NCBI GenBank assembly: GCA_018268465.1
Contig: JAFDWN010000036.1
Coordinates: 154,262-196,386 of the forward strand
Reading direction: 5' to 3'
DNA length: 42,125 nt
Source: Actinomycetota bacterium
Lineage (GTDB): Bacteria; Actinomycetota; Actinomycetes; Mycobacteriales; Mycobacteriaceae
Shown in pieces: positions 8,622 to 17,255 of this stretch; within the stretch, counting starts at the first letter, position 1, and each line of letters begins with the position of its first letter. The position numbers were made by a program, and so were the translations under genes. The notes under the pieces were generated by a model that was not told the DNA's origin, did not search any database, and saw nothing but the letters and a program-made list of their open reading frames with translations.

Positions 8622-8627
8622 TATGTT
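8622..8627 (+). promoter_or_regulatory. Candidate -10 box for the leaderless SDR-moeA-psd-pssA-cpa operon
   Basis: TATGTT is separated by 7 bases from the ATG at 8635. The predicted start of transcription is the A of that ATG. The upstream ATG at 8623 lies within this box, which argues against it as the start codon. No clear -35 was seen. Confidence 0.5.
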
Positions 8628-8634
8628 CTTTGCC

Positions 8635-9591
8635 ATGGGCACACGCAAATGGACCGAGGCCGACGTGCCGGACCAGAGCGGTCGCGTCGCGATCGTCACC
8701 GGCGCCAACACCGGACTGGGCTACGACACCGCGCGGGTGCTGGCCGCCAACGGCGCGACGGTGGTGCTGGCCGTACGCGACACCGGCAAGGGCGACGCCG
8801 CGGCGGCGCAGATCACCGCCGCCAGCCCGACCGCCCAGGTCGCCGTGCAGGCGCTGGACCTGGGCTCGCTGCAGTCCATCCGGGCCGCCGCCGAGGAACT
8901 CAAGGCCGCCTATCCGCGCATCGACCTGCTGATCAACAACGCCGGCGTGATGTACACCCCGAAGCAGACCACGGCCGACGGCTTCGAGCTGCAGTTGGGG
9001 ACCAACCACCTCGGCCATTTCGCACTCACCGGACTGTTACTGCAGAACCTGCTGCCCGTCGCGGGGTCGCGCGTGGTGACCGTCGCCAGCAATGCGCACA
9101 AGCAGCGCGCCGCCATCCGTTTCGACGACCTGCAGTCCGAACGCAGCTACGACCGCGTCGCGGCCTACGGGCAGTCCAAGCTGGCCAACCTGTTGTTCAC
9201 CTACGAGCTGCAGCGCCGCCTCGCCGCGGGCGGCCGCACGGCGGGCGCCGATCCAGACGCAGGTGCGGACACGCCCACCATCGCCGTGGCCGCCCATCCC
9301 GGCTTGTCGAGCACCGAGCTGATGCGCAACCTGCCCGGACCGATCCGGCCGGCCACCGAGTTCTTCTGGGGTCTGCTCGCGCAATCGGCGGCCCGCGGTG
9401 CGCTGCCGACGCTGCGGGCCGCGACCGATCCGGGTGTGCGGGGCGGCCAGTACTACGGACCCGACGGGTTCGGCGAGTGGCGCGGTGACCCGAAGGTCGT
9501 GCAGTCCAGCAAGCGGTCCCACGACGAAACGACCCAACGGCGACTCTGGACGGTGTCCGAGGAGCTGACCGGCGTGACGTACCCGGTGTGA
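8635..9591 (+). CDS. Short-chain dehydrogenase/reductase (Rv0439c-like)
   Basis: NAD(P)-dependent oxidoreductase of 318 residues. The cofactor loop TGANTGLG is near residue 21, NNAGVM near residue 102, and the active-site YGQSK is Tyr178/Lys182. It is the first gene of the moeA-psd-pssA-cpa operon, which as I recall follows the M. tuberculosis order. It is a close paralogue of the SDR at 1587-2498 but carries an extra Gly/Ala/Asp-rich loop of about 12 residues (GGRTAGADPDAGADTP) after QRRLA. The substrate is unknown, though linkage to phospholipid genes invites a lipid-related guess. The stop overlaps the moeA GTG by 4 bases. Confidence 0.93.
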   Translation: MGTRKWTEADVPDQSGRVAIVTGANTGLGYDTARVLAANGATVVLAVRDTGKGDAAAAQITAASPTAQVAVQALDLGSLQSIRAAAEELKAAYPRIDLLINNAGVMYTPKQTTADGFELQLGTNHLGHFALTGLLLQNLLPVAGSRVVTVASNAHKQRAAIRFDDLQSERSYDRVAAYGQSKLANLLFTYELQRRLAAGGRTAGADPDAGADTPTIAVAAHPGLSSTELMRNLPGPIRPATEFFWGLLAQSAARGALPTLRAATDPGVRGGQYYGPDGFGEWRGDPKVVQSSKRSHDETTQRRLWTVSEELTGVTYPV

Positions 9592-10799
9592 CGGCCATGC
9601 GAACCGTCGAAGAACATCAGCGCGTCGTCGCCGACCTGATCACCGCGCGCGCACCGGAGGCGCTGGCACTCACCGAGACGCTCGGCCTGGTGCTGGCTGC
9701 CGACGTCGTCGCACCCCTGTCGCTGCCGGGTTTCGACAACTCGGCGATGGACGGGTACGCCGTCATGGCCGACGACGTGGCCGACGCGTCGCCCGAACAT
9801 CCGGTGTCGCTTCCGGTCGTCGAGGACATCCCCGCGGGCCGCACCGACATTCTGACGCTGACCCCCGGGACCGCGCACCGCATCATGACGGGCGCCCCGG
9901 TGCCGTCGGGGGCCACCGCCATCATCCCGGTCGAGGCGACCGACGGCGCCATCGACACCGTCACCATCAACGCCGCCGCCGCCCGCCCCGGCCAGCACAT
10001 CCGCCGCGCCGGGGAGGACGTCACCGAAGGGGCGACAGTGCTGCGCGCCGGACAGGTCGTCACCCCCGCCGCGATGGGGCTGGCCGCCGCCCTGGGACTG
10101 TGCGAACTGACGGTGTTGCCGCGGCTGCGCGTGCTCGTCATGTCGACGGGCACCGAACTGGTCGCCCCGGGCACCGCGCTGCGGCCCGGTCAGATCTACG
10201 AATCCAACGCGGTGATGCTGGCCGCCGAGGTCCGCGACGCCGGCGCGACGGTGGTGGCCGCGCCGACCAGCGGCGACGACGTCGAGGTGTTCCGCGACAC
10301 CCTGGCCCGCCACACCGGGCACGCCGATCTGATCATCACCACGGGTGGCGTCAGCGCCGGCGCCTACGAGGTGGTCAAGGACTCGCTGAGCGCCGAGGTC
10401 CAGTTCGTCAAGGTGGCCATGCAACCGGGGATGCCGCAGGGGGCGGGTCGGGTGTCCACCGGAACGCCGATCATCACGCTGCCGGGCAATCCGGTCAGTG
10501 CGCTGGTGTCCTTCGAGGTGTTCGTGCGTGCACCGCTGCGCACGGCGATGGGCCTGCCGCATCCCGGCCGTCCCCGCGTCACCGCCACCCTGACCGACGA
10601 CCTCACCTCACCCGCAGGTAGACGCCAGTTCCGGCGCGGTGTCTACGACGCGGACGCGGGCACCGTCACCAGTTACGGCCCCCCGGCATCCCACCACCTG
10701 CGCTGGCTGGCGTCGGCCAACTGCCTGCTGGAGATCCCCGAAGACGTCGACCAACTGACCGCGGGCGCAACGGTCCGGGTGTGGGATCTGTCTACATAG
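9588..10799 (+). CDS. moeA: Molybdopterin molybdenumtransferase MoeA
   Basis: Inserts molybdate into adenylylated molybdopterin in the last step of molybdenum cofactor synthesis, in the cytosol. The 403-residue length is normal. Diagnostic motifs are all present: FDNSAMDGYAV in domain 3, TGAPVPSGATAIIPVE, STGTEL at the start of the MogA-like domain, TTGGVSAGAYEVVK, and LPGNPVSALVSFEVF. The GTG at 9588 overlaps the SDR stop (GTGA); an ATG three codons later is an alternative start. The copy linked to psd and pssA corresponds to moeA2 of M. tuberculosis. No other molybdenum cofactor gene is in the window. Confidence 0.96.
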   Translation: MTAMRTVEEHQRVVADLITARAPEALALTETLGLVLAADVVAPLSLPGFDNSAMDGYAVMADDVADASPEHPVSLPVVEDIPAGRTDILTLTPGTAHRIMTGAPVPSGATAIIPVEATDGAIDTVTINAAAARPGQHIRRAGEDVTEGATVLRAGQVVTPAAMGLAAALGLCELTVLPRLRVLVMSTGTELVAPGTALRPGQIYESNAVMLAAEVRDAGATVVAAPTSGDDVEVFRDTLARHTGHADLIITTGGVSAGAYEVVKDSLSAEVQFVKVAMQPGMPQGAGRVSTGTPIITLPGNPVSALVSFEVFVRAPLRTAMGLPHPGRPRVTATLTDDLTSPAGRRQFRRGVYDADAGTVTSYGPPASHHLRWLASANCLLEIPEDVDQLTAGATVRVWDLST

Positions 10800-10808
10800 A
10801 ATGACGCG

Positions 10809-11504
10809 GTGGCCCGACGCCCCCGAACGTCCGAGACTTCGCACATCCTGGATCTGATCCGTTCCCAGATCCCCCCGATGCATCCCGCGGGCCGGCCGTT
10901 CGTCGGCGCCGGTCTGGCGCTGGCCGCCGTCGGCCGCAGGCACCGCTGGGTGTGGACGGCGGGTCTGGCCGCCGCCGCGGCCAACGCGGCATTCTTCCGC
11001 CACCCGCGCCGGGTGCCGCCCACCCGGCCCGGCGCCGTGGTGGCACCCGCGGACGGTCAGATCTGCCTCATCGAATCGGCGGCGCCGCCACCCGAACTGG
11101 GGCTCGGCGACACCCCCCGCCCGCGGATCAGCATCTTCCTGTCGGTGCTCGACGCCCATGTCCAGCGCATCCCCATCGGGGGTGAGGTGGTCGCCGCCGT
11201 GCACCGGCCGGGCCTGTTCGGCACCGCCGACCTGCCCGCGGCCAGCGTCGACAACGAACGCAACAGCGTCGTGATCCGCACCCCCGAGGGTGTGCAGATC
11301 ATCGCGGTGCAGATCGCCGGGCTGATCGCCCGCCGCATCGTCTGCGACGTGAAGGCGGGCGACAAAGTCGCCATCGGCGACACCTACGGTCTGATCCGGT
11401 TCGGCTCGCGACTGGACACCTATCTGCCCGACAACGCCCGCGTGCTGGTGTCGTTGGGGCAGCGGACGGTGGGCGGCGAGACGGTATTGGCCGAGTTGCC
11501 GTGA
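10809..11504 (+). CDS. psd: Phosphatidylserine decarboxylase proenzyme
   Basis: Pyruvoyl-dependent membrane enzyme that converts phosphatidylserine to phosphatidylethanolamine. The 231-residue short form (PSD-A type) is typical of actinobacteria. A hydrophobic segment lies at about residues 29-58. The Asp in APADGQ and the His in LDAHVQRIP fit the self-cleavage triad, completed by Ser200 in RFGSRLD. Cleavage between Gly199 and Ser200 would give a beta chain and a 32-residue alpha chain carrying the pyruvoyl group. The GTG start lies 9 bases after the moeA stop. The next gene, pssA, makes the substrate, so the two consecutive steps are encoded with overlapping ends. Confidence 0.96.
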   Translation: MARRPRTSETSHILDLIRSQIPPMHPAGRPFVGAGLALAAVGRRHRWVWTAGLAAAAANAAFFRHPRRVPPTRPGAVVAPADGQICLIESAAPPPELGLGDTPRPRISIFLSVLDAHVQRIPIGGEVVAAVHRPGLFGTADLPAASVDNERNSVVIRTPEGVQIIAVQIAGLIARRIVCDVKAGDKVAIGDTYGLIRFGSRLDTYLPDNARVLVSLGQRTVGGETVLAELP

Positions 11505-12355
11505 TCAAACCCCGCATCAGACCACCCGTGGTGAGTCTGCGGATCCTGCCGAGCGCGATGACCGTCGCGGCCATCTGCCTGGGCCTCACATCGGTCAAAT
11601 TCGCCCTCGACGGCCGCCCCACCGAAGCGATGGCGTTCCTGGCCGTGGCGGCGATCCTCGACGCACTCGACGGCCGGACGGCCCGGATGCTCAAGGCCAC
11701 CTCGCGAATGGGCGAGGAGATCGACTCGCTGGCCGACGCGGTGAACTTCGGGGTGGCGCCCGCGTTCATCGTCTACGCCACGCTGCTGTCCGAGTCGCGG
11801 GTCGGCTGGATCGTGGTGCTGCTGTACGCGGTGTGCATCGTGCTGCGGTTGGCCCGTTTCAACGCGCTGCTCGACGTGGACCAGCCCGCCTACGAGAAGG
11901 AGTACTTCGTCGGGATGCCCGCCCCCGCGGGCGCGATCGGCGCGATCGGGCCGCTGGCTGCGAAACTCCAGTTCGGGGACGGCTGGTGGACGTCGGAGTG
12001 GGCGGTGTCGATCTGGGTCATCGGGGTGGCGCTCCTGGCCGTCAGCTCCATCCCGATGCGCAAGATCCACACCTTCTCGGTGTCGCCGAATATGGTGGCG
12101 CCGCTGCTGGCGCTGCTGGCCATCGGTGTCACGGCGTCGATCTTCTACGGCTACATCGTGATCCTGGTGATCATCGTCGCCTACGTCGTCCATATCCCGT
12201 TCGCCGTGCGGACCAAACGCTGGGTGGCGGCGCACCCCGAATCGTGGAACGACAAACCGCGCCAGCGGCGGGCGGCCCGGCGCGCGATCCGGCGGGCGTC
12301 GCAGCCGCATCGACGCTCCGCGGCCCGGCTCGGCCTGCGTAGGCCCCCGCGCTGA
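11501..12355 (+). CDS. pssA: CDP-diacylglycerol-serine O-phosphatidyltransferase
   Basis: Makes phosphatidylserine from CDP-diacylglycerol and serine at the cytoplasmic membrane. The CDP-alcohol phosphotransferase signature DGx2ARx8Gx3Dx3D reads [18 protein letters not shown] then EEIDSLAD, near residues 50-75. About eight hydrophobic segments are seen, and the C terminus is long and strongly basic ([21 protein letters not shown]). Length is 284 residues. The GTG start overlaps the psd stop by 4 bases, and one base separates its stop from cpa, so translational coupling through psd-pssA-cpa is likely. Confidence 0.95.
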   Translation: MIKPRIRPPVVSLRILPSAMTVAAICLGLTSVKFALDGRPTEAMAFLAVAAILDALDGRTARMLKATSRMGEEIDSLADAVNFGVAPAFIVYATLLSESRVGWIVVLLYAVCIVLRLARFNALLDVDQPAYEKEYFVGMPAPAGAIGAIGPLAAKLQFGDGWWTSEWAVSIWVIGVALLAVSSIPMRKIHTFSVSPNMVAPLLALLAIGVTASIFYGYIVILVIIVAYVVHIPFAVRTKRWVAAHPESWNDKPRQRRAARRAIRRASQPHRRSAARLGLRRPPR

Positions 12356-12356
12356 C

Positions 12357-14600
12357 ATGACGGAACTCGACGTCGCGGCCGATCCGCCGCCCGGCCACCT
12401 GCGGCTGACGGCACGTCTGAACACGTCGGCGCTGGACGGGCGCCGCGGCGTGGTGCGGCTGCATCCCGAGGCCATCGCCGCGCTGGGCGTGCGGGAGTGG
12501 GATGCGGTGTCGCTGACCGGTTCGCGCGTCACCGCCGCCGTGGTCGGGGTCGCCCCCGGGGAGGTCCCGGCGGGCACCGCGCTGCTCGACGACGTCACGC
12601 TGTCCAACGCGGGGCTGCGGGAGAACACGACGGTGCTCGTGGCCCCGGTGTCGGTGTTCGGCGCCAGGACGGTCACCGTGTCGGGATCCAACCTGGCGAC
12701 CCGCTCGATCACTCCGGCGACCCTGCGCCAGGCGCTGCTCGGCAAGGTGATGACCGTCGGCGACACCGTCTCGCTGCTGCCGCGCGATCTCGGACCCGGC
12801 ACGTCGACGTCGGCGGCCACCGCCGCGCTGGCGTCCTCGGTGGGTATCACCTGGACCTCGGAGCTGCTGACCGTGACGGGCACCGATCCCGCAGGCGCGG
12901 TCAGCGTGCAGCCCAATTCGGTGGTGAGCTGGACTGCACTCGCCGGCGGTATCGCGCAGCCCGGCCTGGCGCCGGATGCCGCACGCAGCGAGGTGGGGCG
13001 ACCCACCATCACCACACCCGCCCAGCGCACCGCGGCACCGCGGACGCCGGTGGTGACCTTCGACGACCTCAAGGGCTCGCACTCCCAGGCGGGCCGGCTG
13101 GCCGAATGGCTCAAACTCTCCCTGGACGAACCGAAACTCCTCGAAACCCTCGGCGCGACGGCCAATCTCGGCGTCCTGCTGTCGGGCCCGGCCGGGGTCG
13201 GCAAGGCCACCCTGGTGCGCGCGGTGTGCGCCGAGCGCCGGCTGGTCGAACTCGACGGCCCCGAGGTGGGTGCGCTGCACGCCGAGGAACGGTTGCGCAG
13301 TGTCGCCTCGGCGGTGGCCTCGGTGCGCGACGGCGGCGGTGTCCTGCTGATCACCGACATCGACGCCCTGCTGCCCGCCACCCCTGAACCGGTGGCGACG
13401 CTGATTCTGACGGAGTTGCGCGGGGCCGTCGCGACCCCCGGGGTGGCGTTCGTGGCGACGTCGGCCACCCCCGACGGTCTGGACGCGCGGTTGCGGGCGC
13501 CCGATCTGTGCGACCGTGAGCTGGGTTTGAGCCTGCCCGACGGCGCAACTCGCAAACAACTGCTGGAGGTGCTGCTGCGTTCGGTTCCGGCCGAAGGCCT
13601 CGAAATCGACGAAATCGCCAGCCGTACACCGGGTTTCGTTGTATCCGATCTGCAGGCGCTGGTCCGGGAGGCGGCGCTGCGGGCGGCGGCGCGGGCCAGT
13701 GCGGACGGCACCGAGCCGCAGCTGCGGCAGGAGGATCTGACGGGCGCGCTGACCGTGATCCGTCCCCTGTCGCGGTCGGCCACCGAGGAGGTGTCGGTCG
13801 GTTCGGTCACCCTCGACGACGTCGGCGATATGGCCGAGACCAAACAGGCCCTGACCGAGGCGGTGCTGTGGCCGCTGCAGCATCCCGAGACGTTCGCCCG
13901 CCTCGGCGTCGAGCCGCCGCGCGGAGTCCTGCTCTACGGGCCGCCGGGGTGCGGTAAGACCTTCGTGGTGCGGGCGCTGGCCAGCTCGGGGCGGCTGTCG
14001 GTGCACGCCGTCAAGGGTGCCGAGCTGATGGACAAGTGGGTGGGCTCCTCGGAGAAGGCGGTGCGTGAATTGTTCCGCCGCGCCCGGGATTCCGCCCCGT
14101 CACTGGTGTTCCTCGACGAGATCGACGCGTTGGCCCCGCGGCGCGGGCAGAGCTTCGACTCGGGTGTGACCGACCGGGTGGTGGCCGCACTGCTCACCGA
14201 GCTCGACGGCATCGAACCGTTGCGTGACGTCGTGGTGCTCGGCGCGACGAATCGTCCCGACCTCATCGATCCGGCGCTGCTGCGGCCGGGTCGGCTGGAA
14301 CGGCTGGTGTTCGTCGAGCCGCCCGACGCCGCGGCGCGGCGCGACATCCTGCGCACCGCGGGCAAGTCGGTGCCGCTGGCCGCCGATGTCGACCTCGACG
14401 CCCTCGCCGCGGACCTGGACGGATACAGCGCCGCCGATTGCGTGGCGCTGCTGCGGGAGGCGGCGCTGACAGCGATGCGGCGCTCCATCGACGCCGCCGA
14501 CGTCACCGGCGCCGACGTGGCCAAGGCGCGCGAGACGGTGCGACCGTCGCTGGATCCCGTCCAGGTGGCGTCGCTGCGCGCATTCGCCGAGAACCGCTAG
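12357..14600 (+). CDS. cpa: Cdc48/VCP-like AAA+ ATPase Cpa (Rv0435c-type)
   Basis: A 747-residue hexameric unfoldase-type ATPase. The actinobacterial Cdc48-like protein Cpa has been reported to bind the 20S proteasome and to affect ribosomal protein levels in starvation. An N-terminal double-psi-barrel-like region (residues about 10-210) precedes two AAA modules. D1 (about 230-470) has an altered Walker A, GPAGVGKA, with Ala for Thr, near residue 277. Its Walker B is LLITDIDAL in place of hhhhDE. D2 (about 475-740) is intact: GPPGCGKT near residue 528, FLDEIDAL near 587, and GATNRPDLIDPALLRPGRLE as the second region of homology. The C terminus (RAFAENR) lacks a penultimate-Tyr HbYX tail. Identity as Cpa rests on architecture and neighbours. 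Confidence 0.93.
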   Translation: MTELDVAADPPPGHLRLTARLNTSALDGRRGVVRLHPEAIAALGVREWDAVSLTGSRVTAAVVGVAPGEVPAGTALLDDVTLSNAGLRENTTVLVAPVSVFGARTVTVSGSNLATRSITPATLRQALLGKVMTVGDTVSLLPRDLGPGTSTSAATAALASSVGITWTSELLTVTGTDPAGAVSVQPNSVVSWTALAGGIAQPGLAPDAARSEVGRPTITTPAQRTAAPRTPVVTFDDLKGSHSQAGRLAEWLKLSLDEPKLLETLGATANLGVLLSGPAGVGKATLVRAVCAERRLVELDGPEVGALHAEERLRSVASAVASVRDGGGVLLITDIDALLPATPEPVATLILTELRGAVATPGVAFVATSATPDGLDARLRAPDLCDRELGLSLPDGATRKQLLEVLLRSVPAEGLEIDEIASRTPGFVVSDLQALVREAALRAAARASADGTEPQLRQEDLTGALTVIRPLSRSATEEVSVGSVTLDDVGDMAETKQALTEAVLWPLQHPETFARLGVEPPRGVLLYGPPGCGKTFVVRALASSGRLSVHAVKGAELMDKWVGSSEKAVRELFRRARDSAPSLVFLDEIDALAPRRGQSFDSGVTDRVVAALLTELDGIEPLRDVVVLGATNRPDLIDPALLRPGRLERLVFVEPPDAAARRDILRTAGKSVPLAADVDLDALAADLDGYSAADCVALLREAALTAMRRSIDAADVTGADVAKARETVRPSLDPVQVASLRAFAENR

Positions 14601-14627
14601 ACAGCCCGCGGGTCAGCTCGCCACCCC

Positions 14628-15284
14628 CTACGGCTCGATGAGGCCCGCCCGGATCGCGTACCGGGTGAGCGCCAGCCGGTCCCGCAGCCCGAGTTTGGCC
14701 AGGATGTTGGTCCGGTGCCGGTCGACGGTCTTGGCGCTGATGCTCAGTGTCGCCGCGATCTCGCGGGTCGAGTACCCCTCGGCGATCAGCTTGAGCACCT
14801 CCTCCTCACGCGGGGTGAGAATGGTGTCGGGCAGCGCCTCGCCCTGGCGTGCCCGGTGCAGATAGTCGCGGATCAGCGCGGTCACCGCGCCGGCGTAGAG
14901 GAACGGCTCACCGCGCAGCGTCGCCCGGCAGGCCTCCAACAGGTCACGGTCGGCCACCGATTTCAGGACGTATCCCGACGCGCCGGCTTTGAGCGCCTCG
15001 AAGAAATACTGCTCGTTGTCATACATCGACAAGATGAGCATCCGGACATGCGGATGCTCCCGGTTGATCTCCCTGGCGGCCTGCAATCCGGTCATCCTCG
15101 GCATGGCGATATCGAGGATCGCCAGGTCCGCGGGGGTGCGCTCCAGCGCGGCGAGCGCCTCGTGGCCGTCGGCCGCCTCCGCCACCACGTGCAGGTCGGG
15201 TTCGGCGTCCAGGATCATCCGCAGCCCGCTGCGCACCAGCGCGTGGTCGTCGGCAAGCAGGATGCGCGCCGGTCCGGACATCAT
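14628..15284 (-). CDS. NarL/FixJ-type response regulator
   Basis: A 218-residue two-component regulator. The receiver domain spans residues about 7-122, with acidic pocket Asp11/Asp12, phospho-acceptor Asp58 (AILDIAMP) and conserved Lys in YVLKSV. The LuxR-type DNA-binding domain spans residues about 150-215 (LTPREEEVLKLIAEGYSTREIA, then ISAKTVDRHRTNILAKL). It overlaps its sensor kinase by 4 bases (ATGA). The pair is divergent from the KhtT-like/CBS/antiporter unit, and an inverted repeat lies in the shared promoter region. I infer that it controls one or both sides. Confidence 0.95.
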   Translation of the reverse strand: MMSGPARILLADDHALVRSGLRMILDAEPDLHVVAEAADGHEALAALERTPADLAILDIAMPRMTGLQAAREINREHPHVRMLILSMYDNEQYFFEALKAGASGYVLKSVADRDLLEACRATLRGEPFLYAGAVTALIRDYLHRARQGEALPDTILTPREEEVLKLIAEGYSTREIAATLSISAKTVDRHRTNILAKLGLRDRLALTRYAIRAGLIEP

Positions 15285-16273
15285 CGGCCCCCGGCGGCCA
15301 GCGGGACGACCAGCCGGACCTCGGTGCCCTCACCCTGCGGGGAGGTGATCGCCAAGCCGGCATCGATCAGCAGCGCGCGTTCCCGCATTCCGGTGATGCC
15401 CGCACCCTCCCGGACGGTTCCGGTGCCCACCCCTCCCCTGCCGTCGTCGGCGATACGCAGCGTCAGCCGGTCGGCGGTGGTGTGCAGATCCAGCCACACC
15501 TTGCGGGCCCCGGCGTGCCGGGCGACGTTGGTCAGGCTCTCCTGGGCGATGCGGTAACAGACGAGTTCGACATCGTGGTCGAGCCGGTCGGCAGGCACCG
15601 CGACGTGCTTGACCACCGCCAGCCCGGTGGCCTGGCCGAATTCACTGCACAACGCGTTCAGCGCACTGTGCAGCCCGAGGTCGTCGAGGGCTTCGGGCCG
15701 CAGCCGCCGGGCGATGTCGCGGACCTCGTCGAGGCTGGCCCGCACGGTCTCCTGGGTGGCCTCCAGCTCGGGCCGGATCGACGCCGGGGCGCGGTCGACG
15801 GCGCGTTTGAGCGTGAGCAGGGCAACGGTCAGGGTCTGGCCGATCTCGTCGTGCAGTTCCCGGGCGATGCGTTGACGCTCGTTTTCCTGCGCCTGCAGCG
15901 CCGACGCGCTGGCCGCGGTCCGCTCGGTTTCCAACCGGTCGAGCATGGTGTTGAACGTCGCGATCAGGTGCTGCAGGTCTCCGGTGCCGCGATCGTCGAC
16001 GCGGTCGGTGCGGTGCGGCGGATCGACCCGGCGCATCGAGGCCGCCAGCCGGTCCAGCGGGGCCAGGCTGGACCGCAGCAGCAGTGCGTTGGCGGTCAGC
16101 ATCACCGCCAGCCCGACCAGCAGCACCGGGATCTCGGCAAGTCTGATCCGCGCCGACACCGTCGCCGGGGACAGCGCCAGGACCAGGGTGCCCAGCGCGA
16201 AGATCAGCCCGTTGATGAGGAACACGCGGCGAAACAGCGCAGCGGCAGGGGTGCGCGCGCGCTTCATACCCAC
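15281..16273 (-). CDS. Sensor histidine kinase (NarL-system, HisKA_3)
   Basis: A 330-residue membrane kinase. Two transmembrane helices (about residues 16-36 and 47-66) leave almost no periplasmic loop, so sensing is probably in the membrane or of envelope state. This is followed by a HAMP-like linker, then the HisKA_3 dimerisation helix with phospho-acceptor His141 (QRIARELHDEIGQTL). The HATPase_c domain has the N box QESLTNVARHAGA, the G1 box ADDGRGG and the G2 region GITGMRERA. An ATG two codons downstream is an alternative start. It forms an operon with the response regulator. Confidence 0.94.
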   Translation of the reverse strand: MGMKRARTPAAALFRRVFLINGLIFALGTLVLALSPATVSARIRLAEIPVLLVGLAVMLTANALLLRSSLAPLDRLAASMRRVDPPHRTDRVDDRGTGDLQHLIATFNTMLDRLETERTAASASALQAQENERQRIARELHDEIGQTLTVALLTLKRAVDRAPASIRPELEATQETVRASLDEVRDIARRLRPEALDDLGLHSALNALCSEFGQATGLAVVKHVAVPADRLDHDVELVCYRIAQESLTNVARHAGARKVWLDLHTTADRLTLRIADDGRGGVGTGTVREGAGITGMRERALLIDAGLAITSPQGEGTEVRLVVPLAAGGR

Positions 16274-16313
16274 CAGCGTCGCCCGCCCGGGGGATGTTGT
16301 CCATACAGGTCAC

Positions 16314-16332
16314 CACCCGTAATGAATGGGTG
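16314..16332. promoter_or_regulatory. Inverted repeat in divergent promoter region (possible response-regulator site)
   Basis: CACCC (16314-16318) and GGGTG (16328-16332) are separated by 9 bases, in the 125-base gap between the sensor kinase and the KhtT-like gene. It is the only symmetric element I see there. Binding by the neighbouring NarL-type regulator is a guess. Confidence 0.3.
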
Positions 16333-16398
16333 TCAGACCCGATAGCCGTTCGGTGCGGGCGCGGACGACACTGACCTGACTTGCGCAGAGGAGCCTCG

Positions 16399-16713
16399 AT
16401 GCGGATCGAACGAACCACGGTGCCCGGCGGTGTCGTCACCGACGACGGCGGCGGCGGTGTGCACGGCGTGCTGCACCAGATCCTCACTCGCGCCGGGGCG
16501 CGGTTCGGCGTGCTCACCGGCGACGACGGCAGCAGGCAGCTGTTCGTCTACGAGGTAGGCGGTGCGGACACCGACGTACCCGGACACATCATCGCGCTGG
16601 ACGCCGACGAGGCCGACCGGCTCGCCGACATCCTGCACAGCCGGCCGCTGACCGATCGACTGCTCTCCCTGGAACGACGCGTCGACGAACTGATCGGAGA
16701 ACGAGGACGATGA
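16399..16713 (+). CDS. KhtT-like cation/proton antiporter regulatory protein (N-domain only)
   Basis: A 104-residue soluble protein. Residues 1-85 resemble the N-terminal domain of KhtT and related antiporter regulatory subunits: a start of the form [10 protein letters not shown], then [20 protein letters not shown], and [13 protein letters not shown] near the end of the domain. The usual C-terminal RCK_C/TrkA_C ligand-binding domain is missing; it is replaced by a short charged, coiled-coil-like helix ([15 protein letters not shown]). The ATG at 16399 has AGAGGAG 7 bases upstream. The stop overlaps the CBS gene start as ATGA. By context it probably modulates the antiporter two genes downstream. 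Confidence 0.7.
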   Translation: MRIERTTVPGGVVTDDGGGGVHGVLHQILTRAGARFGVLTGDDGSRQLFVYEVGGADTDVPGHIIALDADEADRLADILHSRPLTDRLLSLERRVDELIGERGR

Positions 16714-17225
16714 CGGTTGCAGCCGGTCACACTGTCAGGACCGTCGGAATCAGCTGGACCCACGCCATGCAAGCACATGAGATCGCCATCAGCACCCCGA
16801 CAGTTCGGGTGGACGACCCGGTGTCGCGGGCCGTCCAGCTGATGGTGGTCAACCGGCTGCCGGGCCTCATCGTGGTCGACGAATCCGACCGGCCGGTCGC
16901 CGTCCTGCCCGGCACCCAGGTGCTGCGGCTGGCCATTCCGGAGTCCTACCAGGACGATCCCGCGCTGGTCCGGGTCGTCGACGAAACGCACGCCGACGTG
17001 TTCTGGCGCGGCACCGGAACGCTGACGGTCGGTGACTGTCTGCCCAGCCCGGTGGCCAAGCCGGCGACCGTAGCTCCGGACGCCACCGTCCTGGAAGTGG
17101 CGACGGTGATGGCGGCCAAACGCAGCCCGCTGATCGCGATCGTCGACCGCAAGGGACGGCTGGTCGGGGCGGTGACCCTGGAGCGGCTGCTCACCAGTCT
17201 CGCGGTCGCCGGACCCAACGACTGA
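16710..17225 (+). CDS. CBS-domain pair protein
   Basis: A 171-residue cytosolic protein. It consists of two CBS motifs forming one Bateman module, at about residues 22-75 ([20 protein letters not shown], then [18 protein letters not shown]) and 112-165 ([20 protein letters not shown], then [20 protein letters not shown]). Such modules bind adenine nucleotides and regulate partner proteins. No other domain is fused. The first ATG overlaps the upstream stop (ATGA), and an ATG at 16767 gives a shorter form that starts just before CBS1. The gene lies 30 bases upstream of the antiporter gene, so this is a likely nucleotide-sensing partner of that transporter. Confidence 0.88.
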   Translation: MTVAAGHTVRTVGISWTHAMQAHEIAISTPTVRVDDPVSRAVQLMVVNRLPGLIVVDESDRPVAVLPGTQVLRLAIPESYQDDPALVRVVDETHADVFWRGTGTLTVGDCLPSPVAKPATVAPDATVLEVATVMAAKRSPLIAIVDRKGRLVGAVTLERLLTSLAVAGPND

Positions 17226-17255
17226 CCCGGCCCGGCTCCGGCGTCAGGTCCGGTA

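Noticed and set aside
11420-13843. Very long open frame (807 codons) antisense to pssA and cpa
   Set aside because: It covers two well-identified genes on the other strand, is Ser/Arg/Ala-rich with no family motifs, and arises from the GC-biased third codon position.
14605-14612. CCCGCGGG palindrome between cpa and the response regulator as a terminator
   Set aside because: Only 8 bases, no loop and no T-run; expected often by chance at this GC content.
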